DNA from: Thereva unica
Lineage: Eukaryota > Arthropoda > Insecta > Diptera > Therevidae
DNA: 64,000 bases
NCBI GenBank assembly: GCA_949987705.1
Contig: OX465281.1
Location: 178,822,516-178,886,515 of the forward strand
Reading direction: 5' to 3'
The notes under the pieces are model-generated. The model was not told where the DNA came from and did not search any database. It saw only the letters and a program-made list of their open reading frames with translations. Shown piece after piece: positions 62,678 to 64,000 of this stretch (position 1 is the stretch's first letter; each line of letters starts with the position of its first letter). The position numbers and the translations under genes were made by a program.

Positions 62678-64000
62678 GTAATGATGTAAGCGATGTAATC
62701 AATTTAGATTTAATTGCATCATTTGGGTTAAGTTATCTTACGAAACAGACGCAAACATTACTCAATAGTGAACGAGTATTTAACATTTGGAATTTTAATG
62801 GGATTTGTGAAATTGCGATATGCAATGTTATTATAAAGGTTTTAAAAGAGTCGATTATTCCAGCTTATCGTAACAAAATCGGCAAATAAGAAATTAATTA
62901 CTTGCTCATAAAAAACTGGCTCTGAGCAATTTTCGGTATTCCCTTTTGTTTGCTGTTGCCATGGTTGCCCAGCTCAAATGGAAACATTTGAAATTACAGA
63001 AGCAAAATACTATTGCAAGTTATGATATTTTAAAACTATTTTTTGAACAAGTTTTTTAATTTTATTAGAGAATATGGTAGAGGAAAGCAATTGATATTGA
63101 TACATGATTGAGCAATTGATATTGATAGATTGGACTTTAAATAATTTTCTTGACGTATTATGAGATATGTATGTTGTCATTCAATAGAGGTCATTGACTC
63201 CGCTTCACATTACGTTTTTGGGGACCATTTTGAGCATTGTACACTTTTAAAATACACTATTTTTTACCTGTACATGATAGTACAAGGTTTGAAGAAAAGT
63301 TTAAGCTCTCGAACGTTGATCCAGCAAAATCCATGGACCAAGGACCAAGAGGAGCGTTTTTACAAGAACGCCTTTTTTTGCAAAAACTGAAATTTCAAGG
63401 AAACTGTTCAATATTTCGCAACAAATATTACACCGTTTTTTTCAGCTAGCAAGAAGCAATATTTGTAGCAAATAACAAATATGTATGTAAGTGATGTTAA
63501 ACAAAAGTTGATAACAAATTAAAAAAAAGTGCTTTTCGACAGTTTTTCCCATTTTTCTCTACATTTTGTGCCCTAACCTATAACTGAATATATGTACATC
63601 AATCGAAAGATAATTTGAATAGCTACAACTTTATAATTTGGGGCGCTTTCAGTAATGCAGGATACGTGCGCAATTGACTTATTCAGTCATTGGCCGCGTT
63701 TATGTCCAAGTTAATTTAACTGAGTTAGGCAAGATAACAACGGCATAAACAGCAATTTTTTTAGCGCTGTTAGCTAACTTATTTCTGCTTTTTGACTTGG
63801 CTAAAATGTAGCACAGCTCAATACTGTCAAAATGGATTGATGTTTGCTTATAAATTTTTGTTATAAGCAAATAATTTAGAAGACATTCTTTTTATTATTA
63901 ATTTTTTAGCTTTTTGTTATTTGTGAAATGAGAAATGTTATTATTTTTGCTTGTTATTAGTTGTAAAATGTGAATTATCAAATGGCATGCTAGAAACGGT
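62678..64000 (+). other. GTPBP1 intron, continuing past the window
   Basis: Starts GTAATG after exon 2. None of the expected next-exon motifs is present to 64000, so this intron is over 1.3 kb, far longer than the others here. It is A/T-rich with no identified insert. Confidence 0.5.

Overview
This window is a repeat-dominated stretch of an insect nuclear genome. The host content is small but recognisable: spliced genes for Mediator subunit 9 (MED9) and an NCBP2AS2-like small protein lie head to tail around 47.9-48.7 kb, and the first two coding exons of a GTPBP1-type GTPase lie near the right edge (62.2-62.7 kb). Their introns are 50-123 bp with GT-AG borders. The transposon repertoire (BEL/Pao, Ty3/gypsy with a tRNA-Leu-type primer site, copia primed by half an initiator tRNA, P-type THAP elements, Helitrons, many TA-flanked MITEs) fits an insect. 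I cannot fix the order or species from sequence alone.

Layout, left to right. 1-3.1 kb: 5' half of a BEL/Pao retrotransposon on the minus strand, running off the edge. 3.2-12.4 kb: a foldback element split by an 8.57-kb LTR element whose 2.2-kb LTRs differ only in two homopolymer lengths and whose 4.1-kb interior has no credible coding sequence (a LARD-like non-autonomous element). 12.9-19.9 kb: a P-type transposon with a THAP exon, transposase remnants, very long inverted repeats that include the THAP exon, and several later insertions. 20-21.6 kb: an internally deleted gypsy copy with a SAP-domain gag. 21.7-27.3 kb: a non-LTR retrotransposon on the minus strand with ORF1 and a broken ORF2. 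28.6-40.3 kb: nested copies of a MITE family ending in CAGGGAGACTATACAAGG, one split by an intact copia element, others carrying Helitron Rep and THAP remnants. 37.9-46.9 kb: three tandem arrays (128-bp and 118-bp monomers), two of them inside elements with a shared Helentron-like 5' end; one is inserted cleanly into a LINE reverse transcriptase. 47.9-48.7 kb: MED9 and NCBP2AS2-like. 48.9-52.6 kb: MITEs, a PHD-like fragment, a 1.2-kb inverted-repeat element and LINE RT debris. 52.65-56.84 kb: a head-to-head palindromic gypsy element. 57-61.4 kb: MITE cluster. 62.2 kb to the end: GTPBP1.

Relative ages can be read from nesting. The youngest-looking items are the LARD-like element (near-identical LTRs, perfect 4-bp duplication) and the copia element (identical LTRs, one open 1349-codon frame, 5-bp duplication). 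The MED9/NCBP2AS2 arrangement, with a stop codon and the next start only 2 nt apart, is the most interesting host observation: it implies a two-cistron transcript. No bacterial features, CRISPR arrays or rRNA genes were seen.
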